Assembly (NCBI GenBank): GCA_913060515.1
Contig: CAJXRZ010000034.1
Coordinates: 1-64,000, forward strand
Direction: 5' to 3'
DNA: 64,000 bases
From: an uncultured Pseudomonadota bacterium
Lineage (GTDB): Bacteria; Myxococcota_A; UBA796; CAJQPC01
Part shown: piece after piece, positions 56,769-64,000 of the stretch
How the letters are laid out: each line of letters starts with the position of its first letter
Position numbering within the stretch: position 1 is the stretch's first letter
Program-made: the position numbers and the translations under genes
The notes under the pieces: model-generated
The model's database searches: none
Told to the model about the DNA's origin: nothing
What the model saw: only the letters and a program-made list of their open reading frames with translations

Positions 56769-58547
56769 TCAGGCTCCCTCAGGAAGGTCTGAGGCCGCGC
56801 TGCCGGCCAGACAACGCAACAAACACGATGCCAAGTCCGGCATCGAGACAGGCTTGCCAAGGTGGTCGTTCATGCCCGCCTCCAGGCTCTGAAGTCGATC
56901 TTGGGGCGAGGTGTTGGCCGTCAGGGCGATGATCGGGAGCGTGCCTCCCCGGGACCGGATCTCCGCCGTGGCGCGGAAGCCATCCATCTCCGGCATCTGG
57001 CAGTCCATCAGAATTAGGTCGGGGCGTAGATGCTCCCAAGCCCCCACGCAAGCACGCCCGTCCCCGACAAGGTGGACGTGCACGCCGAGCTGCTGCAAGA
57101 AGCGCTCAATGACGACTTGATTGACGCGGTTGTCCTCTGCGACCAGAACGCGCACTCCCTCAAGCAGACTGGGCCCCATGAGAACCTTGGCCTCGGGCTC
57201 GGGCGCCGGGCAGACCTGAAGCGGGAGCTCCACCTCAAAGAGAGTGCCTCGGCCAACTTCTGAGGTCACCGAGATCCGCCCCCCCATCGCGTCCACCAGG
57301 CCCTTGGAGATGGTCAACCCCAGACCTGTGCCGCCAAAACGCCGGGTCGTGCTGACGTCGGCCTGTGCAAAGGGCTCAAAGACCCGCTTGAGCTGATCCT
57401 GGCTCATCCCGATTCCGGTGTCCTCGACCGAGAAGCGAAGGCCACCGGGAGAGGCGATTGCGCGCAGAGTCACGCGCCCCTGCTCGGTAAACTTGGTGCT
57501 GTTGGAGAGCAGGTTGCCCAGGACCTGTGAGAGACGCACGGAGTCCCCAAGGATCCAGGCAGGACACGTCGGGCTGACCTCGAGCAGCAGGTCGACCTGC
57601 GCTGGGTCCACGCCGACGCTGGCGGCCTTCAAGAGCTTCTCGCAAAAGGGCCTTAGCTCAAGCGCTCGCTCCTCAATGACCAGCTGGTCGCCATCGATCT
57701 TGGAGTAATCCAACACGTCATCGAGCAGGCTGCGCAACAGCTGCCCTGAGCCCTGCACCATGGTCGCCAGCTCCTGCTGGTCCTCGCTCAGATCCGTGCC
57801 GACGAGCACCTCGCTCAAGCCCAGAACGCCATTGAGGGGCGTTCGGATCTCATGGCTCATGGTGGCGAAGAAGCTGTCCCGGGCGCGAACGGCCGCATTG
57901 GCCGTCTCCTCCGCGCGCTTGCGTTCCGAGATCTCTACCCGCAGGGCTTCATTCACTGGGTCCAAAGCAGCGATCGCCGCGACCTGCCCGGTCCAGTGGC
58001 TCCACATGCCCGCGGCGATCACGATGGGAAGGGAGACATAGTCCAGGATGACCAGACGCCGGTGCCAAGCAGAGGTCAGCTCTGGGTAGGTCACCCACCC
58101 TGCCCCTTCGACCAGCCAGTGGGTCATCGCGCACATCGCGGTGCCGACGCTCCACATGATTCCGCCACGCAGTCCCAAGAACAGGAAGGCGAAGACCGGC
58201 ACCATGGCCAGCCAAGCAGATGCGGAAAACTCCAGACCGCCACGCTGCCAGATTCCGACTGAGACACCCACGAGAAGGTTCGACATCAGCATGTGACTGG
58301 CCAACTCTATCCGGTCGCTTCGCGCCAGCCAGATGACCAGTGGACCGAGCGCAACAGCCACGAAGACGACCAGAGAGATGGTCCGAAAGCCGACCATAAA
58401 GGTCACGCCAATCCAAGGCAGACCAAAGACCATGAGCATGGCCACGACCACCTGAATGCCGCGCAGCCGGGTCTGCAGGAAGGGGTCAAGGTCCCGCCCG
58501 GCGTCCAGCCAAACTCCAACCCGATCTGTCCAGGCTCCCTCAGTCAT
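56769..58547 (-). CDS. Hybrid histidine kinase with membrane sensor and receiver
   Basis: Membrane-anchored two-component sensor kinase of about 592 residues. Residues 1-215 hold five to six hydrophobic helices (VVVAMLMVFGLPWIGVTFMV, ISLVVFVAVALGPLVIWLA, LAMVPVFAFLFLGLRGGIMW) as an integral sensor. After a short coil comes HisKA with FFATMSHEIRTPLNGVLGL, phospho-acceptor His near 240; N-box NLLSNSTKF; G1 DTGIGMS; G2 GTGLGLTI. The C-terminal receiver has VLVAEDNRVNQ, LILMDCQMPEMDGF with its phospho-Asp, and LTAN. Phosphate could pass to the lone HPt at 51.4-51.8 kb (inference). Start ATG at 58547; a GTG at 58562 is also in frame. The OmpA gene lies 46 bp upstream. Confidence 0.9.
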   Translation of the reverse strand: MTEGAWTDRVGVWLDAGRDLDPFLQTRLRGIQVVVAMLMVFGLPWIGVTFMVGFRTISLVVFVAVALGPLVIWLARSDRIELASHMLMSNLLVGVSVGIWQRGGLEFSASAWLAMVPVFAFLFLGLRGGIMWSVGTAMCAMTHWLVEGAGWVTYPELTSAWHRRLVILDYVSLPIVIAAGMWSHWTGQVAAIAALDPVNEALRVEISERKRAEETANAAVRARDSFFATMSHEIRTPLNGVLGLSEVLVGTDLSEDQQELATMVQGSGQLLRSLLDDVLDYSKIDGDQLVIEERALELRPFCEKLLKAASVGVDPAQVDLLLEVSPTCPAWILGDSVRLSQVLGNLLSNSTKFTEQGRVTLRAIASPGGLRFSVEDTGIGMSQDQLKRVFEPFAQADVSTTRRFGGTGLGLTISKGLVDAMGGRISVTSEVGRGTLFEVELPLQVCPAPEPEAKVLMGPSLLEGVRVLVAEDNRVNQVVIERFLQQLGVHVHLVGDGRACVGAWEHLRPDLILMDCQMPEMDGFRATAEIRSRGGTLPIIALTANTSPQDRLQSLEAGMNDHLGKPVSMPDLASCLLRCLAGSAASDLPEGA

Positions 58548-58593
58548 GGTGCTAGTCCCCACGCCTTCACAGCCACTTGGAGCTCCCGGAACA

Positions 58594-59589
58594 CTAGAGA
58601 CGCGTCCACAGGCTCTGGGGCATGGTCTCGCTCACCGGTGGGGTCTCCGCGGCGAGCACGTAGAGTGCACGCCGGTTCCTCGGCTCATCGGTGTTCTCAG
58701 GTGTCGCGACGGCCAAGCCGCGCTCTCCAAAGCCCTGGTAGTAGATCTCCCCTTCAAAGCCGTGGTCTCGGTACCAGCGCGCGATGGCCGCTGCACGCGC
58801 CTGTGAGAGCCGCTGGTTGTTGTTCTTGTCCCCAACAGTGTCGGTGTAGCCCGCCACATAGAGGTTCACTTTCGCCACGCTGCCGTACTTTACGAGCACC
58901 TTGTTGGCCTCCTCCATGGCCGCCACCAGCTTGGGCTCCTCCGCCGGCAAGATCTCGCTCTTCCCCGACTCGAAGATCACGTCCTCGTGGGGGATGTTGT
59001 AGTACCAAGGCATCAGATCCTTGGCGGTCCAAAAGCCATCGGCGTCGGTCCCGACAACGTGCAATCGGATCACCTCCCCCTCGCTCTTCCACTGAACCTC
59101 GATGGGGTCACCAGGGCCCGCTCCAAAAGAGGGCACACTGACCTCGCCCAAGAGCAGATCGCCAGGCCCGTAGGCTTGGACCTGAACCTGTGCAGGCTGC
59201 CGATCCATGATGACGACCAAGGTCCGCTCCTCCATGTTGATCTTGTCCGCTGGGACCGTGATCTCCATCGGACCCAACATGGTGACCTGGAAGTTGAGGG
59301 GCATCTCTCCGGTGCTGCCGTCGCTGAACTCCGCGGCCAAAGTGCCCGAGCAGCTGTGCGTACCGATGGGCACGTCGAACTCCATGGTGATCTTGTCTCC
59401 AGCGCTCGCCCCCCCGTGGGACTCGCCCCAGGAGCTGGCGCAGTCCACCCGCACGTCCAACTTCTCAGCATTCTGATTCACCACCAAGGTCAGGCTGGGT
59501 TTGCCAAGATCCTTCTGGGCCCTTGCGACCACCTCCAAGGCGATGGGATCCGCAGCGAATGTGACGGGTATGAGAAGCAAGCTCAACAT
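58594..59589 (-). CDS. OmpA family protein
   Basis: A 331-residue exported protein. Signal peptide MLSLLLIPVTFAA, an N-terminal domain of unknown type rich in beta strands (PIALEVVARAQKDLG to VQWKSEGEVIRLHVVG), then an OmpA-like domain with DVIFESGKSEILP, the peptidoglycan-binding TDTVGDKNNNQRLSQARAAA and NRRALYVL. It should anchor to peptidoglycan. Start ATG at 59589 has GGAGA about 4-7 bases upstream. It precedes the hybrid kinase gene on the same strand with a 46 bp gap, so the two may be co-transcribed. Confidence 0.85.
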   Translation of the reverse strand: MLSLLLIPVTFAADPIALEVVARAQKDLGKPSLTLVVNQNAEKLDVRVDCASSWGESHGGASAGDKITMEFDVPIGTHSCSGTLAAEFSDGSTGEMPLNFQVTMLGPMEITVPADKINMEERTLVVIMDRQPAQVQVQAYGPGDLLLGEVSVPSFGAGPGDPIEVQWKSEGEVIRLHVVGTDADGFWTAKDLMPWYYNIPHEDVIFESGKSEILPAEEPKLVAAMEEANKVLVKYGSVAKVNLYVAGYTDTVGDKNNNQRLSQARAAAIARWYRDHGFEGEIYYQGFGERGLAVATPENTDEPRNRRALYVLAAETPPVSETMPQSLWTRL

Positions 59590-59673
59590 CGACTCTCCAG
59601 GGTTCGGACGGGGCAGCATAGACCGTAAGGACGTGCTACCCCCCAGCGCTCAACACGCTTCCTGGGAGTTCAC

Positions 59674-61185
59674 GTGCACGACTTTCTCACTCGCCTCGGA
59701 ATTGAGCCCGTCAACAGTGGCTGCTGGCTGCCCGACGCACAAGAGTGCAGCGGCCGGATCATCGAGTCGGTGGACCCTTCCAGCGGCCAGGTCATCGCCA
59801 AGGTCCAACTGGCCAGTGTCGACGACTACGAGCGCCTGATGGCCAAGAGCCAAGCGGTCTTCAAGGAGTGGCGCACACTCCCAGCCCCCAAGCGCGGCGA
59901 GATCGTGCGTGAGATGGGCAACGCCATGCGCGATGCCAAGGAAGACTTGGGCCGCTTGGTCACCCTCGAGGTGGGCAAGGTCCTGCAAGAGGGCCTGGGT
60001 GAGGTGCAGGAGAGCATCGACATCGCTGACTTTGCTGTTGGCCAGAGCCGCATGCTCTACGGCCTGACCATGCACAGCGAGCGTCCTGGCCACCGCATGT
60101 ATGAGCAGTGGCACCCCATGGGCGTCGTCGGCGTGATCTCGGCCTTCAACTTCCCCAACGCCGTGTGGGCTTGGAACGCCATGTTGGCCGCCATCTGCGG
60201 AGACACCGTCGTCTGGAAGCCGTCCCTCAAGGCCCCACTGACCGCCATCGCCAGCCACAAGATCTGCAGCGCAGTCTTGGAGAAGCATGGCTTTGGCGGC
60301 GTGTTCACCCTGATCATTGGCGAGGACGCCGAGGTCGGCGAGACCTTGATCAACGACAAGCGCATTCCATTGGTCTCGGCGACCGGCTCCACCCGTATGG
60401 GCCGTCATGTTGGAACCACCGTCGCCAAGCGCCTGGGCCGAAGCCTGTTGGAGCTCGGTGGCAACAACGCCATCATCGTCGAGCCTGATGCAGACTTGGA
60501 CTTGGCCCTGACCGGCGTACTCTTCGGTGCCGTCGGCACCGCAGGACAGCGCTGCACCACGACCCGCCGTCTGTACCTGCACGAGGACATCGCTGAGAAC
60601 TTCACCCAGCGCCTTGTGAAGGCCTACGGCCAAGTACGTATCGGCGATGCCTTGGGGCAAGGAACCCTGATGGGCCCGCTCATCGACCAGGACGCCGTGG
60701 ACATGTACGCCACCGCCTTGGACAAGATCCGGGAAGAGGGCGGCAAGATTCTTGCCGGTGGAAAGCGCCTGGATCGGCCCGGCTTCTTCGTTGAGCCAGC
60801 CCTGGTCAGCGCGACCGAGGACATGGAGATGTGGCGGGAGGAGACCTTCGCCCCCATCCTCTACGTCTTCACCTACAGCGACCTGGACCTGGCCATCGAT
60901 GCCCAGAACAGCGTGGTGCAGGGCCTCTCTTCGTCCATCTTCACCGGCAACTTCCGCTCCAGCGAGGCTTTCCTGAGCGCCGCTGGTTCGGACTGCGGCA
61001 TCGCCAACGTCAACATCGGCACCAGCGGTGCAGAGATCGGCGGGGCCTTTGGTGGAGAGAAGGAGACGGGAGGCGGCCGTGAGTCTGGATCGGACTCCTG
61101 GAAGGCCTACATGCGGCGTCAGACCTGCACCTTGAACTACAGCAAGGAACTGCCCCTGGCTCAGGGAATCAGCTTCGACATCTAA
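59674..61185 (+). CDS. Aldehyde dehydrogenase, ALDH7 (antiquitin) type
   Basis: NAD-dependent aldehyde dehydrogenase of 503 residues, closest in pattern to alpha-aminoadipic semialdehyde/piperideine-6-carboxylate dehydrogenases. Visible motifs: the cofactor region ISAFNFPNAVWAWN, VVWKPSLKAPLT, SATGSTRMGRHVG, the catalytic Glu in LLELGGNNAIIV, the catalytic Cys in GTAGQRCTTTRR, and EETFAPILYVF. The late INVNIGTSGAEIGGAFGGEK-like block (here NVNIGTSGAEIGGAFGGEK) is typical of ALDH7. It would take part in lysine or pipecolate breakdown. GTG start at 59674 with GGGAG about 7 bases before it. Divergent from the OmpA gene. Confidence 0.9.
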   Translation: MHDFLTRLGIEPVNSGCWLPDAQECSGRIIESVDPSSGQVIAKVQLASVDDYERLMAKSQAVFKEWRTLPAPKRGEIVREMGNAMRDAKEDLGRLVTLEVGKVLQEGLGEVQESIDIADFAVGQSRMLYGLTMHSERPGHRMYEQWHPMGVVGVISAFNFPNAVWAWNAMLAAICGDTVVWKPSLKAPLTAIASHKICSAVLEKHGFGGVFTLIIGEDAEVGETLINDKRIPLVSATGSTRMGRHVGTTVAKRLGRSLLELGGNNAIIVEPDADLDLALTGVLFGAVGTAGQRCTTTRRLYLHEDIAENFTQRLVKAYGQVRIGDALGQGTLMGPLIDQDAVDMYATALDKIREEGGKILAGGKRLDRPGFFVEPALVSATEDMEMWREETFAPILYVFTYSDLDLAIDAQNSVVQGLSSSIFTGNFRSSEAFLSAAGSDCGIANVNIGTSGAEIGGAFGGEKETGGGRESGSDSWKAYMRRQTCTLNYSKELPLAQGISFDI

Positions 61186-61248
61186 GAGCGTTTAGTCTTG
61201 AGCCCCGCCGGTGCTATGCTGGTGGGGCCCCAAGAGGATTCCTCCAAT

Positions 61249-61482
61249 ATGCTTGCCACCTTGCACGCCTTCTTTAGCGACACCACCACCTCCTTCGTCG
61301 ACGACGAGGGCGGACAGAGCACCGTTGAGTACCTGCTGCTCATCTCGGTCATCGTCATCGCCGTTGTGGCCGCAGCCTACGTCTTCGTGCCGACCTTCCA
61401 GACCGGCGTGACCTCGCTGGCCCAGGACGTTCAGTCCATGCTGGACAGCGGCAAGATCGGAAAGACGGGTACAAACCGCTGA
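61249..61482 (+). CDS. Flp/type IVb pilin
   Basis: A 77-residue prepilin. After an N-terminal leader (MLATLHAFFSDTTTSFVDDE) comes GGQSTVEYLLLISVIVIAVV, the class III pilin signature: cleavage after the Gly leaves mature QSTVEYLL with the conserved Glu at position 5, then a hydrophobic helix. The C-terminal half is short. No Tad secretion or prepilin peptidase genes appear in the window, so assembly machinery must be elsewhere. AGAGGA lies about 11 bases before the ATG; an earlier ATG at 61216 is possible. The next gene appears to start in the stop codon (CTGA). Confidence 0.8.
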   Translation: MLATLHAFFSDTTTSFVDDEGGQSTVEYLLLISVIVIAVVAAAYVFVPTFQTGVTSLAQDVQSMLDSGKIGKTGTNR

Positions 61483-62216
61483 TCCACCTCCTGCTGGGCC
61501 TCGCCCTCGCCGGCCCAGTTCCAAACCCAGGCCGCAGCGCCCAAGAGTCGCTGATCTGGGTGGATACGATCGGCAGCTCCAGTCAACGCGACTGGCGCGC
61601 CGAGGGGTGTGAAGGGGAGCGCTGTGTGACGACCATGGTCGAAGCACAGGGAATGCTGCGTGTCGGCCTACGCCCCATCGATCCCCTGGCCATCTGGATT
61701 GACGGCACCTACGGAAAGTCTGAGTCCCAGGGCTCTGGGCACTCCGGTACGGGCTTTGGCGCTGCCGCGGGCGCGAGCTTGGTCTGGCCAGGAGAACGAC
61801 TCCGACCAGCTCTCAGCGCCCAAGTTGGCACCCACAGGAGCATGTCCTCGGTACCGAAAGCGCCGGTCTCTGAGCTCGACATCGACGGGGAGACCGAGAC
61901 TACGGAGCGAAGCAGCAGCAGCCACTGGCTCGTTCAGCTCGACCCGATGCTGGTCTGGGGAAGTGGTGCTCAGGGTGCCACGCTCTGGTTTGGCGCCGAA
62001 TACACCCCATGGGGCATCCAAACGCTGGACATGAAGGTGGACGAGGTCAGCCTGAGCCTCAAGCCGGACCAGCGCATTGGGCTGCTCGTGGGCGCTGAAC
62101 TGCGCTCCGACGCATTGGGGATGCCTGGAAGGCGTCGCAGCTACCTAAGCGCTGGGGCACAGCTTCAAGCGCTCGCTGGAGCGGGGCTTCACGCCTGGGT
62201 AGGCTGGTCCTTCTAA
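61479..62216 (+). CDS. Probable outer-membrane protein with CTG start
   Basis: A 245-residue protein that begins LIHLLLGLALAGPVP if read from CTG at 61479, giving a signal peptide. The first conventional in-frame start is GTG at 61560, which would remove the leader. CTG overlaps the pilin stop as CTGA, analogous to the usual ATGA coupling. The mature part has barrel-like strands (AIWIDGTYGKSESQG, GFGAAAGASLVWPG, HWLVQLDPMLVWGSG, TLWFGAEYTPWG, GLLVGAELRSDA) ending in the aromatic AWVGWSF typical of outer-membrane proteins. Function unknown; coupling to the pilin suggests a role at the cell surface (inference). Confidence 0.68.
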   Translation: MIHLLLGLALAGPVPNPGRSAQESLIWVDTIGSSSQRDWRAEGCEGERCVTTMVEAQGMLRVGLRPIDPLAIWIDGTYGKSESQGSGHSGTGFGAAAGASLVWPGERLRPALSAQVGTHRSMSSVPKAPVSELDIDGETETTERSSSSHWLVQLDPMLVWGSGAQGATLWFGAEYTPWGIQTLDMKVDEVSLSLKPDQRIGLLVGAELRSDALGMPGRRRSYLSAGAQLQALAGAGLHAWVGWSF

Positions 62217-62231
62217 AGCCTCCTGACAGCT

Positions 62232-62978
62232 CTACTCTATCGATTGGCTGCCTGTACCCAGCCGACTCAAGTCCAGCTCGACCAGGTTGCTCCAGTCCTC
62301 GGCGCGGACCACAACCGGCCACACCAAGTCCTTTGGCCGAGCTTGTTCCACTTCCAGCGCCTCCAGGGATCGGTCAGCGTTCTCCCAGTTCTCACTCCAG
62401 GCAAACTGGCCGGCGATCGGCCAGAACCCACCCTCGGTGTTCCAGACAAGCTGCGTCTCCTCGGCCGAAGGAAGAATGACCGCCTGCTCCCGGTCTGCCA
62501 AGCGCAGAACCAGGTTTCCGCTGACAGAAGAGGTGTCCTCACTCTGTTGCAGGGAGTAGCGCCCCTCAACCGATATTCCTGGGGGTTGCCCCTCTTCCTG
62601 CTCCATCCTCAACACGGCCGTCGTTTGAGGGCGCAGCATGTCCAACTCCACGCGCCCAAAGGCCTGTGGGGTGAACTCAACCCCTTCCCAGGCGATGCGA
62701 ACGGCACCCGTCGCCTGATCCACGCTCACTTGGCCGGGCCCGTCAAGGGCAAGCAGTTCCTCCACACTGGGATGAACGTCGAGCTGCTGACCCTCCATAT
62801 CTAGCCAAAAAGCGATGTCGTAGGCCGCCAGCTCGGCGGCCATGGCCCCGCTCGCGAGGGCCAGACGCGACCCCAGCTCCGCATCCTTTGCGACCTGCTC
62901 TGCTCGCGCATTGACCAGCGCCTGCAGAGTCGGCTGCGTCGGGCTGCACGCGAGCGCGCTGAGAATGGGAAACCACAT
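62232..62978 (-). CDS. Hypothetical lipoprotein
   Basis: A 248-residue lipoprotein (MWFPILSALAC, lipobox LSALAC). The rest is beta-prone with acidic patches (DIAFWLDMEGQQLDVHPSVE, AVRIAWEGVEFTPQAFGRVE, ISVEGRYSLQQSEDTSS) and I do not recognise a family. It is convergent with the outer-membrane protein gene. No strong ribosome site upstream. Confidence 0.68.
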   Translation of the reverse strand: MWFPILSALACSPTQPTLQALVNARAEQVAKDAELGSRLALASGAMAAELAAYDIAFWLDMEGQQLDVHPSVEELLALDGPGQVSVDQATGAVRIAWEGVEFTPQAFGRVELDMLRPQTTAVLRMEQEEGQPPGISVEGRYSLQQSEDTSSVSGNLVLRLADREQAVILPSAEETQLVWNTEGGFWPIAGQFAWSENWENADRSLEALEVEQARPKDLVWPVVVRAEDWSNLVELDLSRLGTGSQSIE

Positions 62979-63034
62979 GGGCTCAGTCTACCAAGCCCTA
63001 AAGTCCTCCGCTCTACAACCGATTGTCGGGAGTA

Positions 63035-64000
63035 ATGCCCGTGCCACGTCCAATGCCTCACCCCCCACAGCTCCAGCAAGCGCTTGGGGTTGGTTTGGCT
63101 CCACTGCGAGCCTTGCGCAGGCGCCTCAAGGATGCCGACCTTGAAGGGCTAAAGATCGATTGGGTGTTCGAGGACATGTTGCGCCGGGGTGTAGCGAGCT
63201 GGGTCCTAGCGACCCACGCAGGCGCCCTCTGTCCCGAGGAAGCCTTTTTGCTGGGCATGCTGCAAGACTCGGGGCTGCTACACCTGGCCCTCAACAACCC
63301 CGAGAAGGCCTACCTGATCGAAGAGATGGCCGCGCTGCCTGCCTCTCGACGCATCCAGCTGGAGGAGCATCACTTCGGCCAGAACCACGCACAGGCCTAT
63401 GCAGAAGCGGTTGACCTCGTGGGCCTGCCCCCCGAGTGGAGCGCGATTGTAGCCGCCCACCACACCACTCGGGCCACCCTTCCCTCAAGAGAGCACCAGC
63501 GCTTGCTTGACCTGTGCCGGGCTGCCGACGCCCTCGCCGATCTGACTCAGGCCGAAGCTTCAGCCGGCACCCTAGAGACCCTGAAGCGCTACTTGGAACG
63601 CCTCCCTTCTCGTCGCGCCCTCGACCCACGCGTTCTCTTTGATGCGCTGCGCGAAGCGATGCCGGGCTTCGCTCAGGTGCTTGGCTGGCCGATCGAGTCC
63701 CAGCCTGTTTGGAGCGAGCTTCAGCGGGAGTCTGGGCCCTCCCCGCTCTTCGTCAGCCCCAGCTTCGAGAGCCTGACCCGGGATCTTGCTGGGCTAGAGC
63801 AACAGCGCCAAGGGGTGCGGGATGGGCTCCGCGAACAGCTGCTTCCCGAGCCGCCCGACCGAGATCCCACCACCGGCGTGCTCACCTACCGAGGGTTGAC
63901 GCGCCACCTCCGCGGGGCGCTGGACAAGCTGGTGCTGGACCAGACGCCCTTCGCCCTACTCTGGGTCTCGGGTCCCGAGGCGACCGCCTTCGAGGAGATC
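63035..64000 (+). CDS. HDOD-GGDEF protein, cut by the window end (3'-partial)
   Basis: An open frame of 322 codons runs off the right edge without a stop. The N-terminal part has an HDOD pattern: WVLATHAGALCPEEAFLLGM then LQDSGLLHLAL, with EEHHFGQNHAQAYAEAVDLV and AIVAAHH. HDOD domains resemble HD phosphohydrolases without the metal site and act as signalling scaffolds. After a coil (LEQQRQGVRDGLREQLLPEP) the frame enters a GGDEF domain: DPTTGVLTYRGLTRHLRGAL then TPFALLWVSG, so a diguanylate cyclase output is likely; the GGDEF motif itself is beyond the window. Start taken as ATG 63035; GTG 63041 is also possible. Divergent from the lipoprotein gene. Confidence 0.82.
   Translation, partial: MPVPRPMPHPPQLQQALGVGLAPLRALRRRLKDADLEGLKIDWVFEDMLRRGVASWVLATHAGALCPEEAFLLGMLQDSGLLHLALNNPEKAYLIEEMAALPASRRIQLEEHHFGQNHAQAYAEAVDLVGLPPEWSAIVAAHHTTRATLPSREHQRLLDLCRAADALADLTQAEASAGTLETLKRYLERLPSRRALDPRVLFDALREAMPGFAQVLGWPIESQPVWSELQRESGPSPLFVSPSFESLTRDLAGLEQQRQGVRDGLREQLLPEPPDRDPTTGVLTYRGLTRHLRGALDKLVLDQTPFALLWVSGPEATAFEEI

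Noticed and set aside
1955-61185. Lysine pathway linking KamA-like enzyme and ALDH7
   Set aside because: The two genes are nearly 60 kb apart and belong to different branches of lysine metabolism; no evidence of a joint function.
61203-61229. GCCCCGCC...GGTGGGGC hairpin after the aldehyde dehydrogenase gene
   Set aside because: It has no T-tract, so it is not called as a terminator; it may be a leader structure of the pilin gene.

Overview
The window is high-GC, gene-dense bacterial DNA that looks chromosomal and most likely comes from a Myxococcota (former Deltaproteobacteria) lineage. The support is a set of traits rather than one marker gene: a giant secreted protein with about 15 MopE-type Asp/Cys repeats and a Gly-Cys/hydrophobic/Arg C-terminus like MYXO-CTERM, a second MopE/FG-GAP lipoprotein, many short lipoproteins with an LLAC-type lipobox, a CotH kinase, tandem lipoxygenases, a Ser/Thr kinase fused to a histidine kinase, and PilZ-like, HDOD-GGDEF and HPt proteins. 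No rRNA or phage genes are seen. The one tRNA (tRNA-Asn) lies next to a lower-GC left edge that could be the border of an island.

Layout. 1-3.7 kb: small unknown ORF, tRNA-Asn with terminator, secreted matrixin-like protease with a coupled unknown gene, a KamA/EpmB-family radical SAM enzyme and a divergent MBL hydrolase. 3.7-14.1 kb: MopE/FG-GAP lipoprotein, small membrane protein, Slt-type lytic transglycosylase, degenerate M24 protein, PilZ-like protein, phosphoesterase, SUKH protein, then a minus-strand run of PPOX-like membrane protein, unknown protein and TIGR04283-type glycosyltransferase. 14.2-23 kb: DEAD-box helicase, SH3-like secreted protein, CotH lipoprotein, isoleucyl-tRNA synthetase with an unusual insertion, and a DR_2398-type PPOX flavoprotein.

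23.0-33.3 kb is the most distinctive block. Four minus-strand genes with 13-34 bp gaps encode, in transcription order, a REC-nucleotide cyclase, an 1803-residue Ser/Thr kinase-ATPase-GAF-histidine kinase, and two tandem lipoxygenases. It reads as one operon joining a two-component/second-messenger sensor to oxylipin-forming enzymes, and is the best candidate here for an undescribed system.

33.3-44.9 kb: lipoprotein coupled to a PHM-like copper monooxygenase with a CxxCH motif, a second phosphoesterase, a beta-barrel protein, a double DsbA/HCCA-isomerase fusion, an Hsp15-like S4 protein overlapping a DCC protein, and the giant MopE protein. 44.9-47.7 kb: a 0.67 kb non-coding stretch with four consecutive hairpins and 25-bp tandem repeats, an unrecognised secreted protein, then a structured RNA with its own terminator upstream of a His-rich secreted protein. 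47.8-56.7 kb: MurJ, B12-type radical SAM enzyme, lone HPt protein, a VanW plus glycosyltransferase-like pair behind a sigma-54 promoter, a TetR/membrane/beta-propeller operon, and a coiled-coil protein with a Cys/His finger. 56.8-64 kb: hybrid histidine kinase, OmpA-family protein, ALDH7-type dehydrogenase, a Flp-type pilin coupled to a probable outer-membrane protein with a CTG start, a lipoprotein, and an HDOD-GGDEF gene cut by the window end.

Many genes overlap by 1-4 bases (TGATG, GTGA, ATGA, CTGA), so translational coupling is common. All functions are read from motifs by eye; no database search was run.
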